This document shows, piece by piece, positions 1 to 6,458 of a stretch of DNA of 9,007 nucleotides. Source of the stretch: Desulfobacterales bacterium (GTDB lineage: Bacteria; Desulfobacterota; Desulfobacteria; Desulfobacterales; C00003060); NCBI GenBank assembly GCA_030629475.1, contig DAOVOU010000056.1, forward strand, positions 1 through 9,007, given 5' to 3'. Made by a program: the position numbers and the translations under genes. The notes under the pieces were generated by a model, which was not told the origin of the DNA, did not search any database, and saw only the letters and a program-made list of their open reading frames with translations. The first letter of the stretch is position 1; every line of letters starts with the position of its first letter.

Positions 1-43
1 CAGAGCGTCCGGCGGTTAGGTTACAACGCAGAGCATTGTAACC
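1..43. repeat. Composite palindromic repeat (REP-like), left copy
   Basis: Two small palindromes built around a CGCAGAGC core lie side by side. The first is cut by the window edge (cagagcgtcc). The second has 8-nt arms ggttacaa (19-26) and ttgtaacc (36-43) around a 9-nt loop. The same pair occurs in inverted orientation at 8488-8535, with more perfect arms there. This resembles the dispersed 'ttccaacgcagagcgttggaa' type of intergenic palindrome seen in many proteobacteria. It is non-coding, and its function is unknown. Confidence 0.7.
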
Positions 44-63
44 AGAGTGTACAATACCTCAAC

Positions 64-90
64 AAGATTTCTCCCTTCGGTCGAAATGAC
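64..90. repeat. Short dispersed intergenic repeat
   Basis: The sequence aagatttctcccttcggtcg followed by aaatgac, read on the minus strand, is the familiar dispersed 'gtcatttcgaccgaaggg' type of intergenic repeat. Relatives occur at 8698-8725 (gtcattccgagcgaagcgag type) and 8791-8803 (taagatttctccc), and the window ends in ttcgaaatg, which matches its other end. It has no coding potential. Confidence 0.6.
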
Positions 91-153
91 ATGGGGCAAG
101 AGGGTGCGAATGGTCGCAAATTATGGTTTACCCGAGTTTTTTGAGAAGTTACC

Positions 154-298
154 AACCCTGCGCTAAATCGTCAATCGTGTGTGAATCGTAAAACGAATAA
201 CGAATAACGAATAACAACCGGCTAAACCGGCTAAACCGGCTAAACGGACTAAACGGGCTAAACGGGCTAAACGGGCTAAACGGGCTAAACGGAATAAC
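154..298 (+). repeat. Repeat leader module upstream of RR1
   Basis: The module has three parts in order. A segment rich in aatcgt words (caaccctgcgctaaatcg onward) comes first. Three perfect 7-bp units CGAATAA follow at 194-214. Eight 9-bp units at 218-289 come last: three ccggctaaa, one cggactaaa and four cgggctaaa. The module ends just before the Shine-Dalgarno site of RR1. A copy in inverted orientation lies at about 7785-7922, right after HK2, and a variant of the 9-bp array (cgggctcaa) precedes RR2. Homogeneous 9-bp arrays can gain or lose units by slippage; a role in expression is inference. Confidence 0.8.
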
Positions 299-318
299 AA
301 ACATCAAAGGAGAAGATC

Positions 319-732
319 ATGCCACAAAGGATTTTAGTTATTGATGACGAACTCGATATGCTGATGCTGTTGAGGATGATCATTGAAGACAACACCGACT
401 ATGAGGTAGAGACGACCAATAACCCGTCCGAAGCGCTAAAAATGGTCACGGAAAACGATTATGACCTGGTCATTTCCGACCTCAAGATGCCTGGCATGGA
501 CGGGTTAGAGCTCTGTGATGAAGTTAAAGACATAAAGCCGGATCTTCCTCTGATCATGATCACGGCCTATGGTTCCCTTGAAACAGCCGATGAGGCCATG
601 AAAAAGGGGGTTGCTGACTTCATCACCAAACCTTTCAGAAAGGACAGCATCCTCTTTACTATCAACAGGGTCCTGGAACTTGCACGGGTTCAAAGGGAAA
701 ATATCGAACTGAAAAAGAAGTTAAACGTGTGA
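319..732 (+). CDS. Stand-alone response regulator receiver protein (RR1)
   Basis: This 137-residue protein is a single CheY-like receiver domain with no output domain. The acidic pocket is D9-D10, the phosphoacceptor is D54 (in VISDLKMPGMDG), the switch threonine is T82 (MITAYG) and the conserved lysine is K104 (TKPF). After the receiver a short charged helix (about 118-137) resembles the linker that follows the receiver in NtrC-type regulators, so it may be a receiver cut from such a protein or one that signals by protein contact. The ATG at 319 has a strong site, AAAGGAG at 306-312, 6 nt upstream, and an in-frame stop at 295-297 excludes a longer start. It is nearly identical to RR2 at 8041; in the first 115 codons I count about 14 base differences, most of them silent, and the two diverge only at the C-terminus. 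Its last 12 bases overlap the end of the convergent gene at 721. No adjacent kinase faces the same way. Confidence 0.95.
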   Translation: MPQRILVIDDELDMLMLLRMIIEDNTDYEVETTNNPSEALKMVTENDYDLVISDLKMPGMDGLELCDEVKDIKPDLPLIMITAYGSLETADEAMKKGVADFITKPFRKDSILFTINRVLELARVQRENIELKKKLNV

Positions 733-1194
733 AACTGATCCCATTCCTTCTACTGGCAAAACTTGTCGATATTCCGGCATTTGATCCAAGACCTTCCTGA
801 TGGCGTCCTTAAACATGCTATTAGGCATTTTTGCTATGCATTTTTTTCGAACGTGGGGCGGAGCATGAAAAAGCAACCTGATTATGAGATCCGTTGCAGC
901 GATAGTTTCTCTTTCAATCCACTTTCCTGTTTCAAGCCTCTCTTTCATGAGTCCTCTCACGAAGGATTGTATACGTTCGATTTCTAGGTCATTTTGTTTT
1001 TCGATAGTTTCTTCCCTGCTTTTCACCCAAGTTTGAAGTTGTTGTGGGTCGAAAATATCAAGGTAGACTTTAAGGCTCTCCAGTATGTTTTTCTGTGAGG
1101 TGAGGTGTCTTTGCAAAACTCTTGTTCGGCTCCTTTGATACCATCCCAAAATGATTAGCCCTATAAGGAGTATGATAGTATTTGCTATTTCCAT
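721..1194 (-). CDS. Unrecognised membrane-anchored protein with a helical cytoplasmic part
   Basis: I do not recognise this family. With the ATG at 1194 the product is 157 residues. An AAAGGA site about 8 nt upstream favours this start; in-frame ATGs at 1200 and 1239 are possible, and the latter would give 172 residues. A hydrophobic helix at about residues 4-20 (IANTIILLIGLIILGW) is followed by basic residues (YQRSRTR), which suggests a single N-terminal anchor with the rest in the cytoplasm. The remainder is charged and helical, with possible coiled coil through about residue 95, and ends in a more globular stretch (LLFHAPPHVRKKC). It reads in the same direction as HK1, whose stop lies 120 nt upstream of this start, so the two may be co-transcribed. 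Its stop overlaps the end of RR1 by 12 nt, convergently, leaving no room for a terminator between them. Confidence 0.7.
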   Translation of the reverse strand: MEIANTIILLIGLIILGWYQRSRTRVLQRHLTSQKNILESLKVYLDIFDPQQLQTWVKSREETIEKQNDLEIERIQSFVRGLMKERLETGKWIERETIAATDLIIRLLFHAPPHVRKKCIAKMPNSMFKDAIRKVLDQMPEYRQVLPVEGMGSVSHV

Positions 1195-1314
1195 TAACAT
1201 TTTCCTTTCCCGGATTTCGAAATCTCCCCGGAAGCACACAACCCGACTATTTGGCGAAATGGCGTCTTGGTATTCCCTTCATGGCATCCTCTGTTTTAAG
1301 GATGTCTAACCCCG

Positions 1315-3321
1315 TCAGGATACCTTGGGCAAGGAAAAATAGAAACTTGCTCCCTTTCCCTTTTCAGACTCCACCCAGACCTTTCCACCGTGGTTATTCA
1401 CAATCCTCTCCGTCGGTTCGCTCGCTCTGCCGACTCGGCCGAATTCTAACAGATCTTCGACCAATTGTTGACCCTGGCGGACGGCACGTTCAAGACCATC
1501 AAGATACGTTTTCTGGTCTCCGCCAAGGGTTGCTTCGAGGTCTTCGCGCAAGAAGTCGGCGTAGTTGCGGATTGCTCGCAGGGGCGCTTTAAGGTTGTGG
1601 GATACCACGGAGGCGTACTGAGAGAGCTCTTCGTTGGCTGCTTCAAGTTCGTCGGCCTTTATTGCGAGATCCCTGTGCGCAAGACGTAGCTCCTCCTCTG
1701 CCTGTTTCCTGTAGGTGATGTCCCGTATTATTCCAGTGGCATGCCATTTACCTTTAATTTGTATGCCTGAAACAGATAGTTCTATCGGAATCTCTCTTCC
1801 ATCCTTTCTGATGGCAGATAATTCAAGCGTTTTTCCAACAGCAACGCCTTGCCCTGTCTCCTGAAACTTCTTGAATCCCTCCTTGTAAGCTTCATGGTAT
1901 CTCTGAGGACCAAGAAATGTATGTAGTTCGTTGCCAATTGCCTCTACTGTCGTATAACCAAATATTCTTTCCGCAGCAGGATTCCAATAAGAAATTTTTC
2001 CTCGATTATCCATCATAACAATGGCATCCTGGGCAGTGCCACTGATTGTTCGGTACTTCTCCTCACTCTCCCGTAGGGCCTCTTCTGCCCGTTTGCGCTC
2101 GGTGAGTTCCAGCTTCAATTGTTCGGTTGTCCTGGCCAGTTCGGCGGTACGTTCCTCAACACGCTGTTCCAGCTCATCATGAGCCTTTTGGAGCGCCGCT
2201 TCCACCAGCTTCCGGTCGGTAATGTCTCGTAAGGTATGGACACTGCCTGCCGGAATACCGTCACGATCCAGATATGTGGCTACGCTTATACTGACGTCGA
2301 GTGTCTTTCCTTGTTTGGTGTATCGACGGCTTTCAACACCAGAGAAACTCTCTCCCGCCAGCACCTTATCAATCATCGCTCGGGTTTCAGGCCAGTTCTC
2401 ATGTGGGACATAATTTATTTTCTTGCCCAAAAGCTCCTCTGATGTCCACCCAAAAACCCGGGTAAATGCGGGGTTTATGTAGATACCGTTACCCTCCATA
2501 TCGTAGACAACAACAGGGTCCGGACACGCCTCCAGAACCGTACGATATCTCTCCTCACTCTCCCGCAGCGCATCCTCTGCCCGCTTGCGCTGCGTGATTT
2601 CAAGAGTGACCTCGACCACACCCGCGATATCGTCATGTGCATCCCGAACTGGATAGCCGCGTACGAACCATATTCGCCCATCCGGGCTGGTCATTTCTGC
2701 TGCCTGTGGTTCACCTGTGTCACGAGCTTTCAAAAAAGGACAGCCCGGACAGGGTTTGATCCGCTGGTGAAACACCTCGTAGCAATGACGTCCTACCAAT
2801 TCATCAGGAGTCGAGCCAACAGATTCGCTTGCTACCCTGTTTGCCCATATAATCCTGTGTTCCGTGTCGTGAAACACCACATCCTCTGACATGCTATCCA
2901 GGATGGCCTGTTTCTCCTGTTCACTTTCTCTGAGCGCCTCCTCAGCCCGCCGGCATTCCGCAATCCTTTGTTCTTCAATGTTAAAGACGTCCCAGAAGAC
3001 ACGGGCAGCGACATGATCCATCAATTTGACGCGTGGTGGCTTGGTTCGGGAGATCTCATCTTCTAATTGATCGCTACCTGTTAGCTCGATGATCATATGA
3101 AGATCTTTGAGCTTGTACAGGTCACGGTAATCCGTTGTTGTATAAATTCCCTTTTCCTGGGCATAGAGATAACGCACAGCCTTGGGATTTCTAGAGGCTA
3201 CTCCGATGAGCTTCATCCGAGGCTGCCTGAGCTTTTCGGCAAATATCATGTCCATAATGGCCTTGCACCCGGAACCACCACCCACAATTGCTACGTTCAG
3301 TGTGCCAAACTGTTCCATCAT
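1315..3321 (-). CDS. Rossmann-fronted triple-PAS sensor histidine kinase lacking its ATP-binding core (HK1)
   Basis: This 668-residue protein starts with a Rossmann-like nucleotide-binding domain (about 1-120; glycine motif GGGSGC at 14-19). Three PAS domains follow at about 138-247, 255-370 and 420-540, joined by near-identical helical linkers (RAEEALRESEE). A HisKA dimerisation domain with phosphoacceptor H575 (SHNLKAP) comes next. The usual HATPase domain should then follow, but the reading frame passes from the end of HisKA (LLEFGRVGR, about 624-632) straight to the last strand of HATPase (IVNNHGGKVWVESE, from about 640). The N, G1, F and G2 boxes, roughly 100 residues, are absent without a frameshift. 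As encoded it cannot bind ATP for autophosphorylation. PAS1 carries a C180, H185, C191, C194 cluster (PCPGCP). There is no membrane segment, so it is probably cytoplasmic. Start: ATG at 3321 or the adjacent ATG at 3318, which has better spacing from a weak GGGGA. It could be a decaying gene or a kinase-less sensor. Confidence 0.9.
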   Translation of the reverse strand: MMEQFGTLNVAIVGGGSGCKAIMDMIFAEKLRQPRMKLIGVASRNPKAVRYLYAQEKGIYTTTDYRDLYKLKDLHMIIELTGSDQLEDEISRTKPPRVKLMDHVAARVFWDVFNIEEQRIAECRRAEEALRESEQEKQAILDSMSEDVVFHDTEHRIIWANRVASESVGSTPDELVGRHCYEVFHQRIKPCPGCPFLKARDTGEPQAAEMTSPDGRIWFVRGYPVRDAHDDIAGVVEVTLEITQRKRAEDALRESEERYRTVLEACPDPVVVYDMEGNGIYINPAFTRVFGWTSEELLGKKINYVPHENWPETRAMIDKVLAGESFSGVESRRYTKQGKTLDVSISVATYLDRDGIPAGSVHTLRDITDRKLVEAALQKAHDELEQRVEERTAELARTTEQLKLELTERKRAEEALRESEEKYRTISGTAQDAIVMMDNRGKISYWNPAAERIFGYTTVEAIGNELHTFLGPQRYHEAYKEGFKKFQETGQGVAVGKTLELSAIRKDGREIPIELSVSGIQIKGKWHATGIIRDITYRKQAEEELRLAHRDLAIKADELEAANEELSQYASVVSHNLKAPLRAIRNYADFLREDLEATLGGDQKTYLDGLERAVRQGQQLVEDLLEFGRVGRASEPTERIVNNHGGKVWVESEKGKGASFYFSLPKVS

Positions 3322-3666
3322 TCAATCCCCGCTCAACAGGGTTCATACAAAGCGTCAGCGTACACACAAAGGGAAGACCAACTCTCAACTTTTGCACTCA
3401 ATCAATGAGAACATACGCGACGCGTTGGGGTTGATTCCCGCACTGAAGAATGAAAATTTTTTGCAATTATCGATCCTCGCCAATCGGACGATTTTATTAC
3501 ATATAATATATAAAGGACATGGTAAGATTTGTCAAACTCTTCCGCCAAATCGCGGTGAACCAATATTCTGGAAGCCTGTCATCAGGCAAAAAGGACCGAC
3601 AGAATCGTATGGATGGCGTCTACGAATCGGTTGAACTCTATCCCCTATGACCGGGGTCGATATGGG

Positions 3667-3695
3667 TTGATTTACCCCTCGAAAGTGTTAATATT
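3667..3695 (+). promoter_or_regulatory. Candidate sigma-70-type promoter for the PEP-synthase-like gene
   Basis: TTGATT at 3667-3672 (4 of 6 to the -35 consensus) lies 17 nt before AATATT at 3690-3695 (4 of 6 to the -10 consensus), within AT-rich DNA. Transcription from here would give an untranslated leader of about 180 nt that includes the palindrome at 3747-3867. The match is weak, and other AT-rich hexamers overlap it. Confidence 0.25.
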
Positions 3696-3746
3696 ATATT
3701 GTAATAGAAGAAACGTAAGTTCTTAATAGGTTGTGGGATTTTTTGA

Positions 3747-3867
3747 TCCCCCCTCACCCCTGGCCCAGACCGGGATTATAGGCTTAGTAGATCAGTTTAA
3801 GCAGCTTGCGCCAGGGCAGGCCAAACCCTCTCCCCCCGTGGGGGGAGAGGGCAGGGTGAGGGGGGGA
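3747..3867. repeat. GC-rich nested palindromic element abutting the start of the PEP-synthase-like gene
   Basis: An inner hairpin has perfect 12-bp arms, ccctctcccccc (3826-3837) and ggggggagaggg (3840-3851). Outer arms tcccccctcaccc (3747-3759) and gggtgaggggggga (3854-3867) pair with one bulged base. Between them are the 16-mer cctggcccagaccggg (3759-3774) and gccagggcaggc (3810-3821), which recur at 8802-8982. The type resembles the widespread 'ccctcaccctgccctctcccc' dispersed repeat. The outer right arm touches the AAGGAG (3867-3872) of the next gene, so folding of the leader could affect its translation; this is inference. Confidence 0.75.
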
Positions 3868-3881
3868 AGGAGTTCCGGTCC

Positions 3882-6455
3882 GTGTTTGACTTTTTCAGGA
3901 AGAGAAGGGAACGAAAGACCCTCAGAGATGAGGAAGACAGGGCGCTTTTTGTACAACGCTTTAATGCCTTTCGCCAGGTCCTTAAAAGCAACAACGAAGT
4001 GCTGATGACCATGGCCGATATGCAGGAAAAGGCCACTGGTGACTTCGTCTTTGATAGGGCCTATGTCCAGTCTTCCTATCAGGCTATGTCCGATGGGGTT
4101 AAAAGAATAATCGACAACCTGAATGTCCTGGGAGATGAAAAATACAAGGGCCTGATTGTTCCATTTCAGAAAACTGATGAGGCGATCCGCAAGCAGCTTA
4201 CTGCCAGGGTGGCCATTCCCAAGACCGATTTTGTCCTTGCACTGAAGGAGCTCGGGAAAGAGACCGTGGCCTCGGCTGGCGGCAAGCTTGCCCACATGGC
4301 AGAGCTTGCCAATGTTTTGGGCCTTCCTGTTCCCCCCGGGTTCGTGGTGACGACCTATGCCTACCAGACCTTTGTCCGGCACAATCAGATCCAGGACGTC
4401 TTGAACGAAAGAACGAGTAAGCTTGACATCCGCAATTATGACGAATTGACGGCCGCAAGCCACGAAATGCAGCAACTGGTTAGAAACGGACAAATACCAC
4501 AGGAGATTGAAAGGGCCATCCTTGATGCATACAGCGCCATGTGTCAAGAGGCGGGGGAGGAGAACCTGAGGGTGTCTGTTCGGAGCAGTGCACTTCACGA
4601 AGATATCATGGCCAGTTTTGCAGGCCAGTATGAAACAGCCCTGAATGTGCCTGCGGAGGACCTTCTGGCCCAATACAAGAGCGTGTTGTCCAGCCAGTTT
4701 ACCCCTCGAGCCCTGTTTTATTACAAAGATAAGGGGTTCCGTATCGAAGAAATGGCCATGGCAGTGGGTGTGGTTGCCATGATCCAGGCCAAGGCCAGCG
4801 GTATCATGTACTCCTGTGATCCTGGCAGCCCACAAGAAAATGCCATATTGATTAATGCGGTGTGGGGGCTCGGGGCCTATGCGGTGGGAGGCGTGGTGCC
4901 CACAGATAACTACAGGGTTTTTGGAGACGGCGCAAGAAAGATCATACATGAAGAGATAGGCCACCAGGAAGTGATGTTGGTCGGGGGGCCAGAAGGTGAC
5001 ACTCATGAAGTCCCCGTACCCAAAGAATTGCTGGGAAAACCGTGCGTGAGTGATGAGCAGATCTATGAGCTTGCCTCCTATGCGCGCAAGGTGGAAGCCC
5101 ACTTTGGCCAGCCCCAGGATATGGAGTGGACCATGGACCAAAAGGGTCGATTGTATCTCCTGCAGTCCCGGCTGTTGCGTGTGGCTCCTGCAGGAGCCCT
5201 GGCCGACGAGAAACGGCCAATGGTGCCCAAGGGGTACAAGATTCTCCTGGATAAGGGAACCATTGCTTCCCGCGGCGTTGGGGCGGGCCCTGTCTATGTC
5301 GTCAACCGTGAAGAGGATCTGGCGAATTTTCCTGAGGGTGGCGTGCTGGTGATGAGACACACTCACCCGCAGTTTGCGGTGGTGCTTGAAAAGGCATCTG
5401 CTGTTGTCTCGGACATCGGAACTCTCCTCGGGCACCTGGCCACGGTAGCCAGAGAGTACAGTGTGCCGGCCATTTTTAGTACTGAGAACGCCACCAAGGT
5501 CCTCAAGAATGGCATGCACGTGACCGTGGATGCAGTCTATGCCAATATCTACGAGGGGGTCGTGGAAGAATTGCTGAGGGGAAAAAAGACTGACGATACC
5601 TTTAAGGCATCTCCTGTCCTAAAGCAACTCCGAGAGATATTGCAAATGATAACCCCTTTGAACCTGACAGATCCCCGGAGCCCGGACTTTAGACCCACAG
5701 GATGCAAGACGCTCCACGATATTACGAGGTTTGCCCATGAAGTCTCTCTGGAGGCCATGTTTGATCTTAGCAAAAAGAGTCATTTTGCTGCTGAATCGAC
5801 TAAACAATTGGTCTACAGGGTTCCTATGCAGTGGTGGGTTATTGATCTGGAAGATGGTATCAAAGAAGGTGTAAAAGGGAAAAAGGTCAGATATGAAGAG
5901 ATCGTATCTATCCCTATGCGAGCCCTGTGGGAAGGTATGACAGCCATACCGTGGAAAGGCCCCCCACCTGTGGATACCAGGGGTTTCCTTTCGGTTATGT
6001 TAGCGGCCTCGACAGATCCCAGCATGGATCCTGCGGTTCGGAAAGGATTTGCCGAAAAGAATTATATCATCATCTCAAAGCACTTTTGCAACTTGAGTAG
6101 CCGGCTGGGGTTTCACTTTTCAACAACGGAGGCGTATGTAGGTGACAACCCTAATGAAAACTATGTCAGCTTTATCTTCAAAGGTGGCGCGGCCAATGTT
6201 GATCGGAGGGTGAGAAGGATCCAGTTGATTGGAAAACTCCTGCAGCAGTTTGATTTTCGAACCGAGGTCAAGGAGGATTCACTCTTTGCTCGCCTGGAAG
6301 GCCACGATCAGGATTATGTGAAGGAACGTCTAAAGGTATTAGGACACATCATCATGCATACCAGACAACTCGACATGGGCATGTCGAATGTCGCCAGGGC
6401 TAACTGGTATTATGAAGACATATTGAAAGGAATCGAGTCGTTTGTGAGGAAATAG
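3882..6455 (+). CDS. PEP-synthase-like phosphotransferase with ATP-grasp and phosphohistidine domains and an unassigned C-terminal domain
   Basis: This 857-residue protein resembles PEP synthase and pyruvate phosphate dikinase but is not a complete one. After a helical N-terminus of about 110 residues comes the ATP-grasp domain (about 120-432). It keeps GGK (133-135), RSSALHED (234-241), ASFAGQYET (244-252), WGLGAYAVGG (328-337), QDMEW (412-416) and LLQSR (426-430). The swivelling phosphohistidine domain follows (about 455-565), with H518 in GTLLGHLATVARE at the position of the phosphorylated His of 'GGxxSHAAIVARE'. The TIM-barrel PEP/pyruvate domain is absent. Residues about 600-857 form a different domain (GCKTLHDITRFAHE and WWVIDLEDG motifs) that I cannot assign. 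It may accept the phosphoryl group on another substrate, as rifampin phosphotransferase does with a different domain order. The GTG start has AAGGAG (3867-3872) 9 nt upstream. HK2 starts 3 nt after its stop, so they form an operon. It is probably cytoplasmic. True PEP synthesis is unlikely. Confidence 0.9.
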   Translation: MFDFFRKRRERKTLRDEEDRALFVQRFNAFRQVLKSNNEVLMTMADMQEKATGDFVFDRAYVQSSYQAMSDGVKRIIDNLNVLGDEKYKGLIVPFQKTDEAIRKQLTARVAIPKTDFVLALKELGKETVASAGGKLAHMAELANVLGLPVPPGFVVTTYAYQTFVRHNQIQDVLNERTSKLDIRNYDELTAASHEMQQLVRNGQIPQEIERAILDAYSAMCQEAGEENLRVSVRSSALHEDIMASFAGQYETALNVPAEDLLAQYKSVLSSQFTPRALFYYKDKGFRIEEMAMAVGVVAMIQAKASGIMYSCDPGSPQENAILINAVWGLGAYAVGGVVPTDNYRVFGDGARKIIHEEIGHQEVMLVGGPEGDTHEVPVPKELLGKPCVSDEQIYELASYARKVEAHFGQPQDMEWTMDQKGRLYLLQSRLLRVAPAGALADEKRPMVPKGYKILLDKGTIASRGVGAGPVYVVNREEDLANFPEGGVLVMRHTHPQFAVVLEKASAVVSDIGTLLGHLATVAREYSVPAIFSTENATKVLKNGMHVTVDAVYANIYEGVVEELLRGKKTDDTFKASPVLKQLREILQMITPLNLTDPRSPDFRPTGCKTLHDITRFAHEVSLEAMFDLSKKSHFAAESTKQLVYRVPMQWWVIDLEDGIKEGVKGKKVRYEEIVSIPMRALWEGMTAIPWKGPPPVDTRGFLSVMLAASTDPSMDPAVRKGFAEKNYIIISKHFCNLSSRLGFHFSTTEAYVGDNPNENYVSFIFKGGAANVDRRVRRIQLIGKLLQQFDFRTEVKEDSLFARLEGHDQDYVKERLKVLGHIIMHTRQLDMGMSNVARANWYYEDILKGIESFVRK
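6446..6450 (+). promoter_or_regulatory. Ribosome binding site of HK2 inside the preceding gene
   Basis: GAGGA lies within the last codons of the PEP-synthase-like gene, 8 nt before the TTG at 6459 and just before the TAG stop at 6453-6455. This supports the TTG start over the in-frame ATG at 6507, which has no comparable site, and implies translational coupling. Confidence 0.6.
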
Positions 6456-6458
6456 TCC

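Larger units (their letters stand above)
3322..3881. other. Divergent intergenic region between HK1 and the PEP-synthase-like gene
   Basis: This region of 560 nt holds no gene I can support; short open frames here lack Shine-Dalgarno sites and family resemblance. It contains AT-rich stretches at about 3450-3515 and 3685-3725, a small hairpin gcctg/caggc near 3575-3590, a candidate promoter near 3667-3695, and a large GC-rich palindrome at 3747-3867. Promoters for both diverging genes should lie here. I found no convincing sigma-54 (-24/-12) site and no classical terminator. Confidence 0.6.

Noticed and set aside
1242..1314. Possible remnant of a second response regulator just after the HK1 stop (minus strand, GLDILKTEDAMKGIP)
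   Set aside because: About 15 residues look like a receiver segment in another frame, but the phosphoacceptor and flanking strands are missing, so chance cannot be excluded.
3182..3634. A 150-codon plus-strand frame in the HK1 upstream region
   Set aside because: It is antisense to the N-terminus of HK1 and then runs through intergenic DNA, with no ribosome site and no recognisable domain.
3792..5519. A 575-codon open frame on the minus strand
   Set aside because: It lies antisense to the well-supported PEP-synthase-like gene, whose family motifs are unambiguous; its own translation shows no family motifs, and its C-terminal part is the translated palindromic repeat.
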